Assembly: GCF_028598555.1 (NCBI RefSeq)
Contig: NZ_JAQRFN010000013.1
Span: forward strand, 1-64,000
Length of the DNA stretch: 64,000 nt
Source: Xenorhabdus anantnagensis
Lineage (GTDB): Bacteria; Pseudomonadota; Gammaproteobacteria; Enterobacterales; Enterobacteriaceae
Reading direction: 5' to 3'
Positions 21,031 through 30,243 of this stretch are shown piece after piece; position 1 is the first letter of the stretch; each line of letters begins with the position of its first letter. The position numbers and the translations under genes are program-made. The notes below the pieces were generated by a model. It had not been told where the DNA came from. It did not search any database and was given only the letters and a program-made list of their open reading frames with translations.

Positions 21031-21921
21031 ATGAGTATTCCAACACTTAATGATTATCTTCTCCCCACCACTCAAGAATTACCAACCAATAAAGTGAATT
21101 GGTCACTTGATGGCAAGCGTGCCGTGCTGCTCATTCATGACATGCAAAATTATTTCCTCAATTTTTGGCAGGCTGACAGCCCGCTGGTAAAGCAGGTTAT
21201 CAATAATATTGCGCGTCTAAAAATCATGTGCAAAAAGCAGGGAATACCGGTTTTTTACACAGCCCAGCCCAATCATCAGAGCAATGCAGATCGAGGATTG
21301 CTGAATGATATGTGGGGGGCGGGATTAAATCAGTATCCTGAACAGCAAAGCATCACTGAAGCATTGACGCCTGAAAGTGATGACATTGTATTAACCAAAT
21401 GGCGTTACAGTGCCTTTCAACGCTCAGATTTGGAGCAACAACTGAAAGTTATGGGGCGTGATCAATTAATCATCTGCGGTATTTATGCTCATATTGGTTG
21501 CATGACAACAGCCACAGATGCCTTTATGCGTGATATCCAGCCTTTTTTTATCGCTGATGCACTGGCAGATTTCAGCCACGATGAGCACATTATGGCATTA
21601 CGTTATATTGCCAGTCGCTGTGGTCGTGTACTGACAACAGAAACATTGCTCAATGAATTATTTCCGCAACCTGCTCCACCTGAATGGACGCGTGAACGTC
21701 TCCGAACTGAAATTTTACCTCTATTGGATGATGATTGCGGTGATATTGATGATCATGAAAATATGCTGGATTATGGTCTCGACTCAGTGAATATCATGTC
21801 ACTGGCGGCTCGCTGGCGCTATGAGAGTCATCACCAAATTGATTTTATCTCACTAATGAAAACCCCAACATTAGCAAACTGGCTCACTCTGCTGACTGGT
21901 AAACCAGAGTCCAAACAATGA
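21031..21921 (+). CDS. entB: Isochorismatase / aryl carrier protein EntB
   Basis: A 296-residue bifunctional protein. The N-terminal cysteine-hydrolase fold (LLIHDMQNYFL near residues 34-44) hydrolyses isochorismate to 2,3-dihydro-2,3-DHB. The C-terminal ArCP domain carries the phosphopantetheine Ser at about residue 252 (DYGLDSVNIMSL). The ATG at 21031 is chosen over longer in-frame starts because AGAGGT lies just upstream and the protein then begins MSIPTL as in other EntB proteins. The ArCP delivers DHB to the first C domain of the NRPS. No phosphopantetheinyl transferase (entD) is seen in this window. Confidence 0.94.
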   Translation: MSIPTLNDYLLPTTQELPTNKVNWSLDGKRAVLLIHDMQNYFLNFWQADSPLVKQVINNIARLKIMCKKQGIPVFYTAQPNHQSNADRGLLNDMWGAGLNQYPEQQSITEALTPESDDIVLTKWRYSAFQRSDLEQQLKVMGRDQLIICGIYAHIGCMTTATDAFMRDIQPFFIADALADFSHDEHIMALRYIASRCGRVLTTETLLNELFPQPAPPEWTRERLRTEILPLLDDDCGDIDDHENMLDYGLDSVNIMSLAARWRYESHHQIDFISLMKTPTLANWLTLLTGKPESKQ

Positions 21922-22691
21922 ACATAACTTTTGATTTCAGTGGTAAACATGTTTGGGTCACAGGGGCAGGACGTGGCATCGGCTATCACATTGCCAGTCG
22001 ATTCAGTCAGGCCGGAGCGAACGTCATCGGATTGGATTTGGCATTTCCCGATCCTGATTTGCCTTTTACTGCCTATAAGTTAGATGTCAGTGACCATATC
22101 GCCGTGAGCCGGCTCTGTCGGGAATTACTCACCGCAGAACCTCATTTAGATGTACTGGTCAATGGTGCTGGCATCCTGCGCACAGGACGTACAGAGGCCC
22201 TGAGCTGGGAAGATTGGCAACAATGTTTCAACGTCAATGCCGGCGGGGCGTTTAACCTATTTCAAGCCGTGATCCCGCAATTTCAACGACAACGCAGTGG
22301 GAATATTGTTTCTATCTGCTCGAACTCCGCCCATGTTCCAAGAATTGAAATGTCTGCTTATGGTGCTTCCAAAGCTGCGATGCGCAGCTTGTGCCAAAGT
22401 GTCGGGCTTGAATTGGCTCCCTATGGTGTACGCTGTAATCTGGTTTCTCCCGGTTCAACGGATACGCCAATGTTACATGCCATGTGGAGAAATGATATGC
22501 GGCAAAGCGAGGCATCCAGACAAAACATGATTGATGGCTTTCCTGATAAGTTTAAGGTAGGTATTCCTTTGAAAAAAATTGCCTTGCCGGAGGAAATTGC
22601 AGATGCGGTTCTTTTCCTTGCTTCTGATCTCGCCAGCCATATCACCATGCAGGATATTGTCGTTGATGGTGGTGCAACTTTGGGTAGCTGA
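21918..22691 (+). CDS. entA: 2,3-dihydro-2,3-dihydroxybenzoate dehydrogenase EntA
   Basis: A 257-residue short-chain dehydrogenase with the NAD-binding glycine motif (VTGAGRGIG near residue 15), NGAG in the middle and the catalytic Tyr/Lys pair in SAYGASKAA. It oxidises dihydro-DHB to 2,3-DHB and completes the DHB branch. It overlaps entB by 4 nt and ends the rightward operon; no strong terminator follows. Confidence 0.94.
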   Translation: MNITFDFSGKHVWVTGAGRGIGYHIASRFSQAGANVIGLDLAFPDPDLPFTAYKLDVSDHIAVSRLCRELLTAEPHLDVLVNGAGILRTGRTEALSWEDWQQCFNVNAGGAFNLFQAVIPQFQRQRSGNIVSICSNSAHVPRIEMSAYGASKAAMRSLCQSVGLELAPYGVRCNLVSPGSTDTPMLHAMWRNDMRQSEASRQNMIDGFPDKFKVGIPLKKIALPEEIADAVLFLASDLASHITMQDIVVDGGATLGS

Positions 22692-22811
22692 GTTGAAAGA
22701 TCACCACTAAATATTACCCAAACAAAAATATATCACCAAGTTATTAATTAACCTAAATTCAGGTTATACTGCTGCTCTTTTTTATCCTTTTTGTAACTTA
22801 TAGAACACACA

Positions 22812-23306
22812 ATGGAACGCTTTTTCGAAAATCTGATGTACTCCTCTCGCTGGCTACTTGCGCCGGTTTATTTCGGTTTATCATTGGCATTACTTGCTCT
22901 TGCCGGAAAATTCTTCCATGAAATCTATGCCATCAGCATAGAATTTCATAAGATGGATGAAGCTAAGCTAATCCTGAAACTTCTTACTCTAATCGATATG
23001 GCTATGGTTGGTGGACTGGTGGTCATGGTGATGTTTTCTGGCTACGAAAATTTTGTCTCACGTCTGGATATCGACGCACACAAAGAGAAACTGAGTTGGT
23101 TGGGGACAATGGATGCCTCTTCACTCAAGAGTAAAGTTGCAGCCTCAATTGTCGCTATTTCTTCCATTCACTTGCTGCGTATCTTTATGGAAGCCAAGGA
23201 AGTACCAGACAATAAACTTATGTGGTATGTCATTATCCACCTCACCTTCGTTTTATCTGCATTTATAATGGGATACCTTGATAAACTTACCCGCAGTCAT
23301 CACTAA
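22812..23306 (+). CDS. yqhA: UPF0114 / YqhA family inner-membrane protein
   Basis: A 164-residue integral membrane protein of the YqhA family, usual length about 164. Hydrophobic segments lie near residues 12-32, 54-76, 106-125 and 136-155. The N-terminus [18 protein letters not shown] is characteristic. Function is not established. It is probably a separate transcription unit: 120 bp separate it from entA, and a 10-bp hairpin (23333-23368) without a U-tract follows. Confidence 0.85.
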   Translation: MERFFENLMYSSRWLLAPVYFGLSLALLALAGKFFHEIYAISIEFHKMDEAKLILKLLTLIDMAMVGGLVVMVMFSGYENFVSRLDIDAHKEKLSWLGTMDASSLKSKVAASIVAISSIHLLRIFMEAKEVPDNKLMWYVIIHLTFVLSAFIMGYLDKLTRSHH

Positions 23307-23363
23307 GTGATCAATCAAATTAACAAGCATCTCCTGACGCCAATTGAATTCAATCGACTGGCG

Positions 23364-23849
23364 TCAGGGGATTTGCCGCTTTGATACGCTCCCATTCATA
23401 TTCTCTTTTAACAACTTTTCAATAAACTGATCCACCACCATTTCAACCACTTCACTTCTGGTTGTCTCCAGACGATTAGCCAGGCCATCAATTTTTCTGA
23501 GCACAGACATTCTCAGAGAAAGAGAAATAGGCTTTTTCTTCTCTTTATCAAGGAAAACATGACTGATGGCTTCTTCAGCTTTGAGGCTGAGATGCTGAAC
23601 AAGCAATTCTTCAATCCTTTTCACATCCTTTTTGGTCAGCATCCCTTTATCAACTAACTGATAGGTATTCCCCATTTTGCTAAACCGGATATCAGCACAG
23701 TAAAGATCTCTCAATTCCCGTAATGCACGCGTTAACGTTGGCTCCGAACAATTGAGTTCCCTAATGATCTTAACTTTACTAACCGGTTTGCCATGTGAAA
23801 GTAATAAAGTTAACTTGAAATTTCTGAATTGTTTGGGATTGAGCAGCAT
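23364..23849 (-). CDS. terW: TerW-like transcriptional regulator
   Basis: A 161-residue putative DNA-binding protein. Residues 1-75 look like a winged helix (VSKVKIIRELNCSEPTLTRALREL is the likely HTH). Residues 108-150 resemble a ribbon-helix-helix segment (PISLSLRMSVLRKIDGLANR, then TTRSEVVEMVV). TerW of tellurite-resistance loci is a regulator of about this size, and the gene lies beside the Ter-associated biosynthetic genes, which supports the name. A direct sequence match could not be checked. It may bind the repeated palindromic sites at 28240-28412. Confidence 0.55.
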   Translation of the reverse strand: MLLNPKQFRNFKLTLLLSHGKPVSKVKIIRELNCSEPTLTRALRELRDLYCADIRFSKMGNTYQLVDKGMLTKKDVKRIEELLVQHLSLKAEEAISHVFLDKEKKKPISLSLRMSVLRKIDGLANRLETTRSEVVEMVVDQFIEKLLKENMNGSVSKRQIP

Positions 23850-23988
23850 TTTTTATTACCAAGTTAGGGGTCAAAATCCCTAAGCTTCTTACTATTAACT
23901 AAAAAATAATTTTCAGAATAACCACTATCACAGGTAAATCAATATCAAAACAAATTAAAATCATTAATAATCTTTAACCTGTTTCGGG

Positions 23989-24064
23989 TTCTATGCTGCT
24001 CCAAGTTCTAGCTGTTCCAAGTTCTATACTGTTCCAAGTTCTATGCTGCTTCAGGTTCTATGCC
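23989..24064. repeat. 17-bp tandem repeat at the 3' end of the HpcH-like gene
   Basis: About four and a half imperfect copies of a 16-17 bp unit beginning TTCTATGCTG run across the stop codon of the minus-strand gene that ends at 24041. Most copies lie in the 191-bp gap between that gene and the terW-like gene. No gene is seen in the rest of the gap. Confidence 0.8.
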
Positions 24065-24964
24065 ATAATGTTCCGCTCTCTCAAGAATATTCACCGCCCA
24101 ACGTTGATGGGTGGCAGGTTCACACATCACTCCCTGTGATTTGAAAACAGCCTTACTGGAATTGAGCACATTCAGCGCTTCAGCGTGATCATGGGCGCTG
24201 ACCCTCAATGCTTGTTGGATGCATGTAATCTGCCTTGGATGTATGGCGGTTTTTCCCACCAAACCGTGGGCAATATCTAACTCCAGCTCTTTCTCAAGTA
24301 ATTTCAAGTCGTCAATATGTTCACAAACTGGTGCAGTCAGAACAAAACCCCGTGCAACAAAAACGGCAACCAGCATTTTAATGATATATCCCATCGGGCC
24401 ATCATAAAGGGTGAAATCCCGGGAACGCCGCAGAGACATGACATTCATCAGATCATTACCGCCAATACGTAGGGTAATAATACGATCCTTGCAAGGGTGA
24501 GTTTTGAGAATGTCAGCAAGCTGATTCATTTTCTGAACATCAAACACCTCTTCACTTTCCAATGTTGGCATGATGCACAGATGAGTTGGGCCAATGATAT
24601 CCCACCAACCGGATAATGAAGCGTAGGTAAATTTGGGTAAAACCAGTCCATCAATGGCACTGAGATTCACATTGGCAACCAGATATTTCGCCATTATTTC
24701 ATTACGCGGACGGATAAAAATCAGGGGACGATGGCTTTCGACATTAGATGAAAAATTATCAACTTCCGTCAATGCTTGCATAATCTCCCTGAGATTTTCG
24801 ATGGCAGCAGGAATCTCCTGCTCACTGACCGCATCTTCCAGACAAATAACCAGAGAACGCAGATCAGGGATCTTATTCTGCAATACAATTTCTGCAATGT
24901 TTCGGCGGGTAGCTGGCATATACAAAGTAGCGCCAAGTTGATATGGAGAAGGAATCGGTTTCAT
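24041..24964 (-). CDS. HpcH/HpaI aldolase / citrate lyase beta-like protein of the Ter module
   Basis: A 307-residue TIM-barrel protein of the CitE/HpcH group. SLVICLEDAV near residue 37 and LTAPVCEHIDD and GLVGKTAIHPRQI in the C-terminal half match CoA-ester lyases of this family. Such a gene is a known member of the biosynthetic cassette beside ter operons, but its substrate there is unknown. The start ATG overlaps the upstream stop by 1 nt (TGATG), so it is translationally coupled to the StiP-like gene. Confidence 0.82.
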   Translation of the reverse strand: MKPIPSPYQLGATLYMPATRRNIAEIVLQNKIPDLRSLVICLEDAVSEQEIPAAIENLREIMQALTEVDNFSSNVESHRPLIFIRPRNEIMAKYLVANVNLSAIDGLVLPKFTYASLSGWWDIIGPTHLCIMPTLESEEVFDVQKMNQLADILKTHPCKDRIITLRIGGNDLMNVMSLRRSRDFTLYDGPMGYIIKMLVAVFVARGFVLTAPVCEHIDDLKLLEKELELDIAHGLVGKTAIHPRQITCIQQALRVSAHDHAEALNVLNSSKAVFKSQGVMCEPATHQRWAVNILERAEHYGIEPEAA

Positions 24965-26043
24965 CAGACGACCTTTTTGATGATAGTTACAGCACGATAT
25001 TGACCTATTAAAGCACCGACTTCCGTGATTACTACATTTTTCTGACGTGCCAAATGAACCAATAGGGCAACATCAGGATCATCCTGGGAACGCACCAGCA
25101 CATGTTCTGGTACACGCCGTAATACTGCGCGGGTTGCTTCTGCAATACCGGGTTTAATTCGGTTAATACTGTTAATCTGGTATTTTTCAGCAAGATCGGA
25201 AATCACTGTTTTGCTCAACTGCTGCAAAGGCGCTTTTTCCTGCGGCAACCAAACAGCTTCGGGTATAGCGGCCACATCCAATCGATCATACCAATCAGCG
25301 ACAGTATCCACCAACAAGCGGCTGCATTCAAACTTGATCAGGTGATCACATTGCATACAACCGTGCAAACCTTCTTCACGCCAGATAGAACGCGATATCA
25401 GCCCCGATACTGGTGCCCCCATAATGCCAAAAGGAATTAACCAATCATCATCGCTGGCTGCCAGCCATGAACAGCCACAAGGATCAGCCAATACCACCAG
25501 ACGAGGGATCCCTGAATAACCTTCTCTTCCCGCCAAAGATCGTGACAGCTCTGTGGTAATCGCGCCTTTGCCTGTCCAGCCATCAACAAATACCACCCCA
25601 TCCGTGCCATGTTCCTGCTCGATATACGATAAAGCGGTATTATCAATGCCACGATCCCGAATAATGCTAATGCCATAATGATAAGAACGCTTGCCCATTT
25701 TTCTGAGAGCCTGATGCAACATAACCCCCAAAGGAACACCAGCCCTGACCAAACTGACCAGCACAATCGGCGTATCACCAAAGCGAGCTATCAGTGCCTT
25801 GGCAAGCATAACAACTTCCGTCGCCAGTCGAACAGCCCCTTGCTCAAGCGCTTTATCAAACAGTTCAAGGTGATAAGGCGTTGGCTCTGGCTCCTGACTT
25901 AACATATCTGAATAATGACGAGTGCCAGACTGGATCAACTGCTCCTTAACATCGACAGGCGTTATCTCAATTTGAACGGGTTCCAGCAGGAATTGAACAT
26001 CATCAGAAGCATAACTCCCAGAGAAAGGGGGAAAGCTATTCAT
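24964..26043 (-). CDS. StiP / PRTase_1 family phosphoribosyltransferase-like protein
   Basis: A 359-residue protein of the group annotated as cysteine protease StiP, regarded in comparative work on Ter systems as a phosphoribosyltransferase-like domain with a C-terminal Pelota-like RNA-binding domain. Visible segments are VLVSLVRAGVPLGVML near residues 93-108, and VVFVDGWTGKGAITTEL near 150-166, which is the likely PRPP-binding loop. The C-terminal 80 residues form the separate domain. It overlaps the HAD gene by 8 nt and the HpcH-like gene by 1 nt, so the four minus-strand genes form one operon. Confidence 0.75.
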   Translation of the reverse strand: MNSFPPFSGSYASDDVQFLLEPVQIEITPVDVKEQLIQSGTRHYSDMLSQEPEPTPYHLELFDKALEQGAVRLATEVVMLAKALIARFGDTPIVLVSLVRAGVPLGVMLHQALRKMGKRSYHYGISIIRDRGIDNTALSYIEQEHGTDGVVFVDGWTGKGAITTELSRSLAGREGYSGIPRLVVLADPCGCSWLAASDDDWLIPFGIMGAPVSGLISRSIWREEGLHGCMQCDHLIKFECSRLLVDTVADWYDRLDVAAIPEAVWLPQEKAPLQQLSKTVISDLAEKYQINSINRIKPGIAEATRAVLRRVPEHVLVRSQDDPDVALLVHLARQKNVVITEVGALIGQYRAVTIIKKVV

Positions 26044-26845
26044 TATTTACAGCTCCAAATAAAGCATTCATTAATATGTCAGAAAACTGGCTTTGCTGGG
26101 GCATACCAAACCAATCGCAAAGTTGCATAAAACGGTGATCGCTCAGACTATCTCCCAAACCAATAACCGGAAAAACGCCTCTTTCGGCGCGAAGCCTTTG
26201 CAAAAGGTGATGAGTGGCTAACCCCTTGTCAACACACTTTGGCAGCACAGTAAGATTGTTATTGTTTTGATGAAAGTAGAAATTATCATTAAAATCAAGG
26301 CATTGATGGAAATTATTCTCTTGAGCCAAGGCTTCAGCCAGTATATTAAGTTCATTCAACCTATCGTGATTACGATGCTTAATAATCAGGAAAACCGGCA
26401 CATCACCATACTCATAGTCAATGCGTGCCCATGCATCTATGCCATAAGACGCGATCAAACGATGGCTCAAATGTTCCAACTCACACAATTTATCCCGATA
26501 CAGCATTAGTTCCGATAGTACGTGCGATTGCCAAGACTCATCAACAGAACCTTCTGGCGTAAGGATCACCGCACCATGCGAGGCAATGCGCCAAGAACTG
26601 AAAGGAATCTGTACACGGCTGAGCTGTTCTGTATTTCTGGCGGTGACCGGAATAACCTCCGAGTAAGCCAGCAGCCAATCAACCAACATAGACTGCTGTT
26701 CGGTCATATAACTGTGGGGAGAATTTTTCCGATCCAACGCTCCCACCCGAAAAGTCGATGTATCCGATATTTCTTTCAGCTTTCGACGAGATTGAAATAA
26801 CGTGTCATCAAGATCGGTCAAAAATACGGGCTTAATCATATCCAA
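26036..26845 (-). CDS. HAD-superfamily hydrolase of the Ter module
   Basis: A 269-residue HAD phosphatase of the Cof/sucrose-phosphatase type. The nucleophile motif FLTDLDDTLF is at residues 8-17, Thr/Ser motif II is probably VIPVTARN near residue 59, and GLGDSLSDHRFM (motif IV) is near residue 228. HAD genes accompany phosphoribosyltransferases in Ter-linked cassettes that are thought to make a nucleoside-like metabolite; the exact reaction is not known. Overlaps of 14 nt upstream and 8 nt downstream tie it into the operon. Confidence 0.8.
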   Translation of the reverse strand: MDMIKPVFLTDLDDTLFQSRRKLKEISDTSTFRVGALDRKNSPHSYMTEQQSMLVDWLLAYSEVIPVTARNTEQLSRVQIPFSSWRIASHGAVILTPEGSVDESWQSHVLSELMLYRDKLCELEHLSHRLIASYGIDAWARIDYEYGDVPVFLIIKHRNHDRLNELNILAEALAQENNFHQCLDFNDNFYFHQNNNNLTVLPKCVDKGLATHHLLQRLRAERGVFPVIGLGDSLSDHRFMQLCDWFGMPQQSQFSDILMNALFGAVNNE

Positions 26846-28001
26846 CGATCTCTACAACCGGAGAAACTTGGGCAAGCTGTGCCATCAACGCCGGATCAAC
26901 GGACATTTTTGGTGTTTCAAGGCAGAGCAGTATACGGTCAAACTTCTGGTGCGCGACATTGTAGAGAAAATTCGGAATGCTAAGCCCGTAATTATCTGTA
27001 AAAGCCATTACTGATTGAATGGCATGACCGCAAGAGATAGGGGAACGGGTTGTCGAACCAAACACCACCGATGCTCCCTCCTGCTCAAGCCGCTCAGCAA
27101 GCAGGAACGGCTGCCAGACAAATTCACTGGAACCCAATACCAACACATTTTCACCTGCTTCGGCCCTGATTGTTGTACCAATATCACACTGAATTTCATC
27201 CAGACCCAAACGTCCCCAATTCTGTTGGCCGATAATGCTGACTTCTCCCCGAGCCGTAACATTAACTGGAGGCATCACCGGAACAGGAGCAGATAGATCA
27301 GCATCCCACTGCCAGTTTCCTTCAATCAGAGATACCACAGAGACCGGCAATGGACTGCGTTTCTCTATTGATTTTCCACTCCAGTCCGTCAATGTCACGG
27401 TGACAATATGTTCAATATGCTCAAGCCCTGCATTACGCAGCGCATCCAGCAAATTCAGGAATGTGTTACCCGTAGTGGCTTCATCATCAATCAGAACCAG
27501 AGTTCTGGCATTGATCACCCTTTGGCGCAAGCGGCTTTCTGCTGGCCAATAAATCAGATGATCCGTAGCATGACTGTGATTTTCCTTAAACTCACACAAT
27601 AAGTCTCCATCAACGGGATGGCGCGTCGAAGTCAAGAAAACAGACTCATCAACTTTGTGTTTCGTTTCCTGAAACACGCCTGCTGCGAGCCCGACCGCCG
27701 TTTCTGCCATACCAATATACAGGGCTGGGCCGGGAAGATTAGCAGGGAACTGCCCTGACAATTGCTGGTAAATCGAACGCATGATCGATGGCTTGGCCGG
27801 AATATGTCGTCCCAAAACCTTACTGACAAATAAAAAGGCTCTTTTGGGATTACGGCGTTCAGCAATATCAAACAATGTTTCCAAAGAAGCTGTGCCACGA
27901 GAAGACATCACCGTCAACGTCCCACTGTTTAATTTTTTTTGATAAATCTGTTTTTTATAATTTTGTTTTTTATAAACATGGGTGTCACCCAACACAGTCA
28001 T
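26832..28001 (-). CDS. PRTase_2 / TRSP-domain phosphoribosyltransferase of the Ter module
   Basis: A 389-residue protein with a phosphoribosyltransferase core: LYIGMAETAVGLAAGV near residue 95 and the PRPP loop VLIDDEATTGNTFLNLL near residue 172. A C-terminal TRSP-like domain follows. It is first in the minus-strand operon. The N-terminus contains a lysine-rich tandem stretch (YKKQN, YKKQI, YQKK) from a 15-bp repeat near 27948-27977, and AAGG lies 8-12 nt before the chosen ATG; a later start at the MSSRG methionine (residue 32) would remove this extension. The ATP-grasp partner often found in these cassettes is not in the window. Confidence 0.75.
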   Translation of the reverse strand: MTVLGDTHVYKKQNYKKQIYQKKLNSGTLTVMSSRGTASLETLFDIAERRNPKRAFLFVSKVLGRHIPAKPSIMRSIYQQLSGQFPANLPGPALYIGMAETAVGLAAGVFQETKHKVDESVFLTSTRHPVDGDLLCEFKENHSHATDHLIYWPAESRLRQRVINARTLVLIDDEATTGNTFLNLLDALRNAGLEHIEHIVTVTLTDWSGKSIEKRSPLPVSVVSLIEGNWQWDADLSAPVPVMPPVNVTARGEVSIIGQQNWGRLGLDEIQCDIGTTIRAEAGENVLVLGSSEFVWQPFLLAERLEQEGASVVFGSTTRSPISCGHAIQSVMAFTDNYGLSIPNFLYNVAHQKFDRILLCLETPKMSVDPALMAQLAQVSPVVEIVGYD

Positions 28002-28239
28002 GATGTTGCCTTTTAAAAAATTTCAGCGCATTTCGGATGATTGATGAAAACAGTGACTCCTTTTTCATCAATCAAATTCTGCTATTCAGTTATAAACAAT
28101 ATTGAAATGGGCAGATTACCAAGCCACAAAATTGTTAAACTGTTAAATATCCACAATTCAATGCCGTAACTGTCAGAATTTACTCTTAATTTGGTATGAT
28201 AAAAATGGCAGTCTAGAATTGGTAATAAACTTATGTCAA

Positions 28240-28412
28240 TCATATTATGATTTTTTAGTGTAAAATTTGTTTGACTTTTTTTTATGAAAAAGAAATCATA
28301 AACTACGAACTCAGATCGTTTCCTATCATACGATTAACAGCCAGACATACTGTTTATGGGAATCATAATATGACAGATTTCAGCTATCTATTTGTCATAT
28401 TATGATTTTTTA
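28240..28412. promoter_or_regulatory. Putative ter operator: three copies of a 13-bp sequence in the divergent ter promoter region
   Basis: The 18-bp sequence TCATATTATGATTTTTTA occurs at 28240-28257 and 28395-28412. Its first 13 bases occur inverted at 28361-28373, forming a perfect 13-bp inverted repeat (28361-28373 with 28395-28407). The 452-bp gap separates the leftward phosphoribosyltransferase operon from rightward terZABCD. Binding by the TerW-like protein is an inference. Confidence 0.6.
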
Positions 28413-28462
28413 ATACGTGAAATTGCCGTGATTCACCGACAAACAGGATAGAGGTGTCATTA

Positions 28463-29053
28463 ATGGTTTCGTTAAACAAAAATCAGTCAGTTTCGCTCGC
28501 CAAACAGAGCGCATCACTGGCTAAAGTAGATTTTGGTCTGGGATGGGATCCTGTCGTCAAAAAGAAAGGCTTTCTGGCGAGTTTATTCGGCAGTGGCAGT
28601 GATGAGATTGATCTGGATGCAAGCTGCATGATGCTTGATAAATCTGGCAATGCCATTGATACAGTGTGGTTCGGCCAACTGAAATCAAAATGTGGTTCTA
28701 TACAACATACTGGCGACAACCTGACGGGAGAAGGCGATGGCGATGATGAAGTTATTCGCGTCGATCTGCTCAAACTCCCCGCGAATGTCGAATACCTTGT
28801 ATTTACCGTCAATAGTTTCCGTGGTCAAACCTTCAATGATGTTGAAAATTCCTTCTGTCGCGTCGTTGATCAAAGCGGTAAAGAGCTGGCTCGCTATCAG
28901 TTGAATGAACAAGGGACCCACACAGGCATTATCATCTCCTCCCTACGCCGCAATGGTGGTCAGTGGGATTTTACGGCACATGGCGTTCCTTGTCTTGAAC
29001 GTACCATTGATGCAATGTATCCACAGATCGTTAAGACGGTGGTGGTGTGGTAA
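28463..29053 (+). CDS. terZ: Tellurium resistance protein TerZ
   Basis: A 196-residue TerD-domain protein (E. coli TerZ is about 193). Key calcium-binding segments are DEIDLDASCMM near residue 48, [13 protein letters not shown] near residue 85 and the beta-sandwich segments after it. The ATG at 28463 is chosen because a good SD (GAGG at 28451-28454) lies 8 nt upstream; a GTG three codons earlier is less likely. Ter proteins act in tellurite, phage and colicin resistance at the inner membrane or cytosol. First gene of the terZABCD run. Confidence 0.92.
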   Translation: MVSLNKNQSVSLAKQSASLAKVDFGLGWDPVVKKKGFLASLFGSGSDEIDLDASCMMLDKSGNAIDTVWFGQLKSKCGSIQHTGDNLTGEGDGDDEVIRVDLLKLPANVEYLVFTVNSFRGQTFNDVENSFCRVVDQSGKELARYQLNEQGTHTGIIISSLRRNGGQWDFTAHGVPCLERTIDAMYPQIVKTVVVW

Positions 29054-30201
29054 TGAATTTAACTCCTGGGGGCAATGCCCCCGTTTCTAATCAGCCCCTT
29101 ACCGTACGGGTGCTGTCTGGTTCAGCCGTTGATGTTTCTGCTTTTCGTCTATATGCAAATGGTAAAGTCAAGGGCGATCCAGACATGGTGTTCTACGGTC
29201 AGCCAGTCAATAACGACAATACCATTCGTCTGACTGGCGGCAACATCAATACCTCATTCAGCGTCAACTTACCCGCATTGGGTCAGGATGTTGAGAAAGT
29301 CGCGTTCACAGTAACCTGCGACGGCAACCAAACGATTTCCAATCTGCGCAATCTAACTATTCGGGTTGAACTGAACAGCAGCGTGATTTTGCAGGGAGAT
29401 GTTGAAGTACAAGGACGCCCAGAAGCCGCCTTAATCCTCGGCGAACTGTATCGCCGTAATGGCGAGTGGAAATTCCGCTTTATAGCCCAAGGTTTTAATG
29501 GTGGCCTCAAGCCATTGGCTGAGTATTTTGGTATGGATATCATTGATGATGGTGCGCCAACACCAGCTCCGGCTCCCGCAATATCAAGTAATGTTAATTT
29601 AAGCAAAGTTTCTCTGACCAAAGAAAAGCCGGCTATCAGTCTGAGTAAACGCGACAACTACGGTAAAATCCGCATCAATCTGAACTGGAATCAAACCACC
29701 TCCTCAAAGAGCGTATTGCAGGGTATGTTTGGTTCAAATAAAAATGTGGATTTGGATCTTGGTGCATTCATCCGACTGCAAGATGGAAGCCTGGACGTTG
29801 TGCAGGCATTAGGGAATAGCTTTGGCGATTACCGTTATGGGCCATATGTAGAATTACAGGGCGATGATCGCACTGGTAGTGTAAGTGACGGTGAATGGCT
29901 CCATATCAATGGTCTTGAATGGAAAAACATCAGTGAAGTTTTGATCTACGCCTTTATCTATGAAGGTGCACCTAGCTGGAACAAAACCGACGGTGTAGCC
30001 ACAATCTATGTCCCTGACCAGCCACCCATTGAAACACGCATGACGGAAGGCCACAACAACAAAGGCATGTGTGCCATTGCACGCCTTGTAAATGAAAACG
30101 GAGCCATCAAAGTAGAACGTATAAATCAATACTTCAAAGGGCATAAAGAAATGGACAGAGCATTTGGATGGGGCTTTAGTTGGACATCCGGTAGTAAATA
30201 A
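29053..30201 (+). CDS. terA: Tellurium resistance protein TerA
   Basis: A 382-residue protein with two TerD-like domains joined by a Pro/Ala-rich linker near residue 175 (PTPAPAPA). The C-terminal half has KISKRDNYGKI-like and VDLDLGAFIRL segments. The ATG at 29053 overlaps the terZ stop by 1 nt (TAATG). TerA is a usual partner of TerZ and TerD in Ter complexes. Confidence 0.9.
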   Translation: MNLTPGGNAPVSNQPLTVRVLSGSAVDVSAFRLYANGKVKGDPDMVFYGQPVNNDNTIRLTGGNINTSFSVNLPALGQDVEKVAFTVTCDGNQTISNLRNLTIRVELNSSVILQGDVEVQGRPEAALILGELYRRNGEWKFRFIAQGFNGGLKPLAEYFGMDIIDDGAPTPAPAPAISSNVNLSKVSLTKEKPAISLSKRDNYGKIRINLNWNQTTSSKSVLQGMFGSNKNVDLDLGAFIRLQDGSLDVVQALGNSFGDYRYGPYVELQGDDRTGSVSDGEWLHINGLEWKNISEVLIYAFIYEGAPSWNKTDGVATIYVPDQPPIETRMTEGHNNKGMCAIARLVNENGAIKVERINQYFKGHKEMDRAFGWGFSWTSGSK

Positions 30202-30243
30202 TACTCTTTTGTACAAGACATTTTTACACAAATGGAGGGGCTT

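Noticed and set aside
23333-23368. 10-bp hairpin at the yqhA/terW junction as a terminator
   Set aside because: The stem is perfect but has no T-run on either strand, so it is only mentioned, not called.
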